This document shows positions 21,727 through 21,778 of a stretch of 21,778 nucleotides of DNA, piece after piece. The translations under genes were made by a program, and so were the position numbers. This DNA is from CAYRPN01 sp964426135 (GTDB lineage: Bacteria > Planctomycetota > Phycisphaerae > Phycisphaerales > Phycisphaeraceae). Positions within the stretch are counted from its first letter, which is position 1. Every line of letters starts with the position of its first letter. The notes below the pieces were generated by a model. The model ran no database searches and was not told the origin of the DNA. It saw only the letters and a program-made list of their open reading frames with translations. The stretch is from assembly GCA_964426135.1 (NCBI GenBank), contig CAYRPN010000102.1, positions 1 to 21,778 on the forward strand, given 5' to 3'.

Positions 21727-21778
21727 TTTAGGAGCCGTGCAGGATCAACATCGCATGTGGGACGACTTTCCAAGTCGT
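21727..21778 (-). repeat. Dispersed repeat, right contig end (inverted copy)
   Basis: All 52 bp to the end of the window are the exact reverse complement of 4-55. The hairpin of this element is cut off by the contig end. Confidence 0.9.

Noticed and set aside
1..21778. Linear plasmid or transposon with terminal inverted repeats
   Set aside because: The genes are chromosomal housekeeping types, there is no replication or transposase gene, and assembly breakage at a dispersed repeat explains the ends.

Overview
The window is a 21.8 kb, GC-rich contig that most resembles a planctomycete (Planctomycetota, possibly a Phycisphaerae-type lineage). The evidence is a Tat-exported DUF1501 protein, an HU protein with the long C-terminal extension common in that phylum, class-III-signal pseudopilins of planctomycete type, an enlarged NuoH, and very repeat-rich intergenic DNA. 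The taxonomy is inference from gene content. One 100-N scaffold gap (7950-8049) is present. The two ends of the window carry the same 52-bp sequence in inverted orientation, so the contig probably stops where the assembler met a dispersed repeat.

Layout. 244-552 (-): HU-like DNA-binding protein with a clear terminator. 553-1532: a gene-free, repeat-filled kilobase. 1533-2438 (-): MreC-like protein. 2574-3983 (-): DUF1501 protein. 4170-4988 (-): HAD-IIA phosphatase. 5221-6837 (-): GT39-type membrane glycosyltransferase. 7112-7705 (-): unknown protein. 8242-10068 (-): metallopeptidase-like/VWA protein. 10384-10542 (-): small lipoprotein. 10886-11635 (-): pseudopilin. 11832-12671 (-): secreted HExxH protein. 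12798-12947 (-): 49-residue pseudopilin. 13228-13752 (+): exported protein. 13818-15458 (-): second GT39 enzyme. 15739-16434 (+): GT2 enzyme. 16842-18590 (+): NuoH. 18592-19761 (-): exported coiled-coil protein. 19897-20688 (+): TylF-like methyltransferase. 20892-21689 (+): PhyH-type dioxygenase.

How the genes relate. No large operon is evident; most genes are single units separated by repeats. Plausible functional links are the divergent GT2/GT39 pair (polyprenyl-phosphate sugar donor and membrane transferase), the VWA/metallopeptidase gene with the downstream 197-residue protein, and the adjacent methyltransferase and dioxygenase.

The most unusual content is intergenic. (1) Several arrays of different degenerate sequences all keep a 7-bp period (63-104, 1319-1516, 10716-10816, 16776-16810, 20745-20844; weaker at 4118-4145), and two are arranged as inverted pairs. 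(2) Many palindromic arms share the outer hexamer TTTAGC but have different stems. (3) An 88-bp repeat occurs twice intact and once with its middle replaced by a heptamer hairpin. (4) GTAG-footed REP-like palindromes are present. (5) A 12-bp array with an AAB higher-order order lies inside a long inverted repeat and spans the assembly gap. No transposase, RAYT, CRISPR array, tRNA or rRNA was seen.
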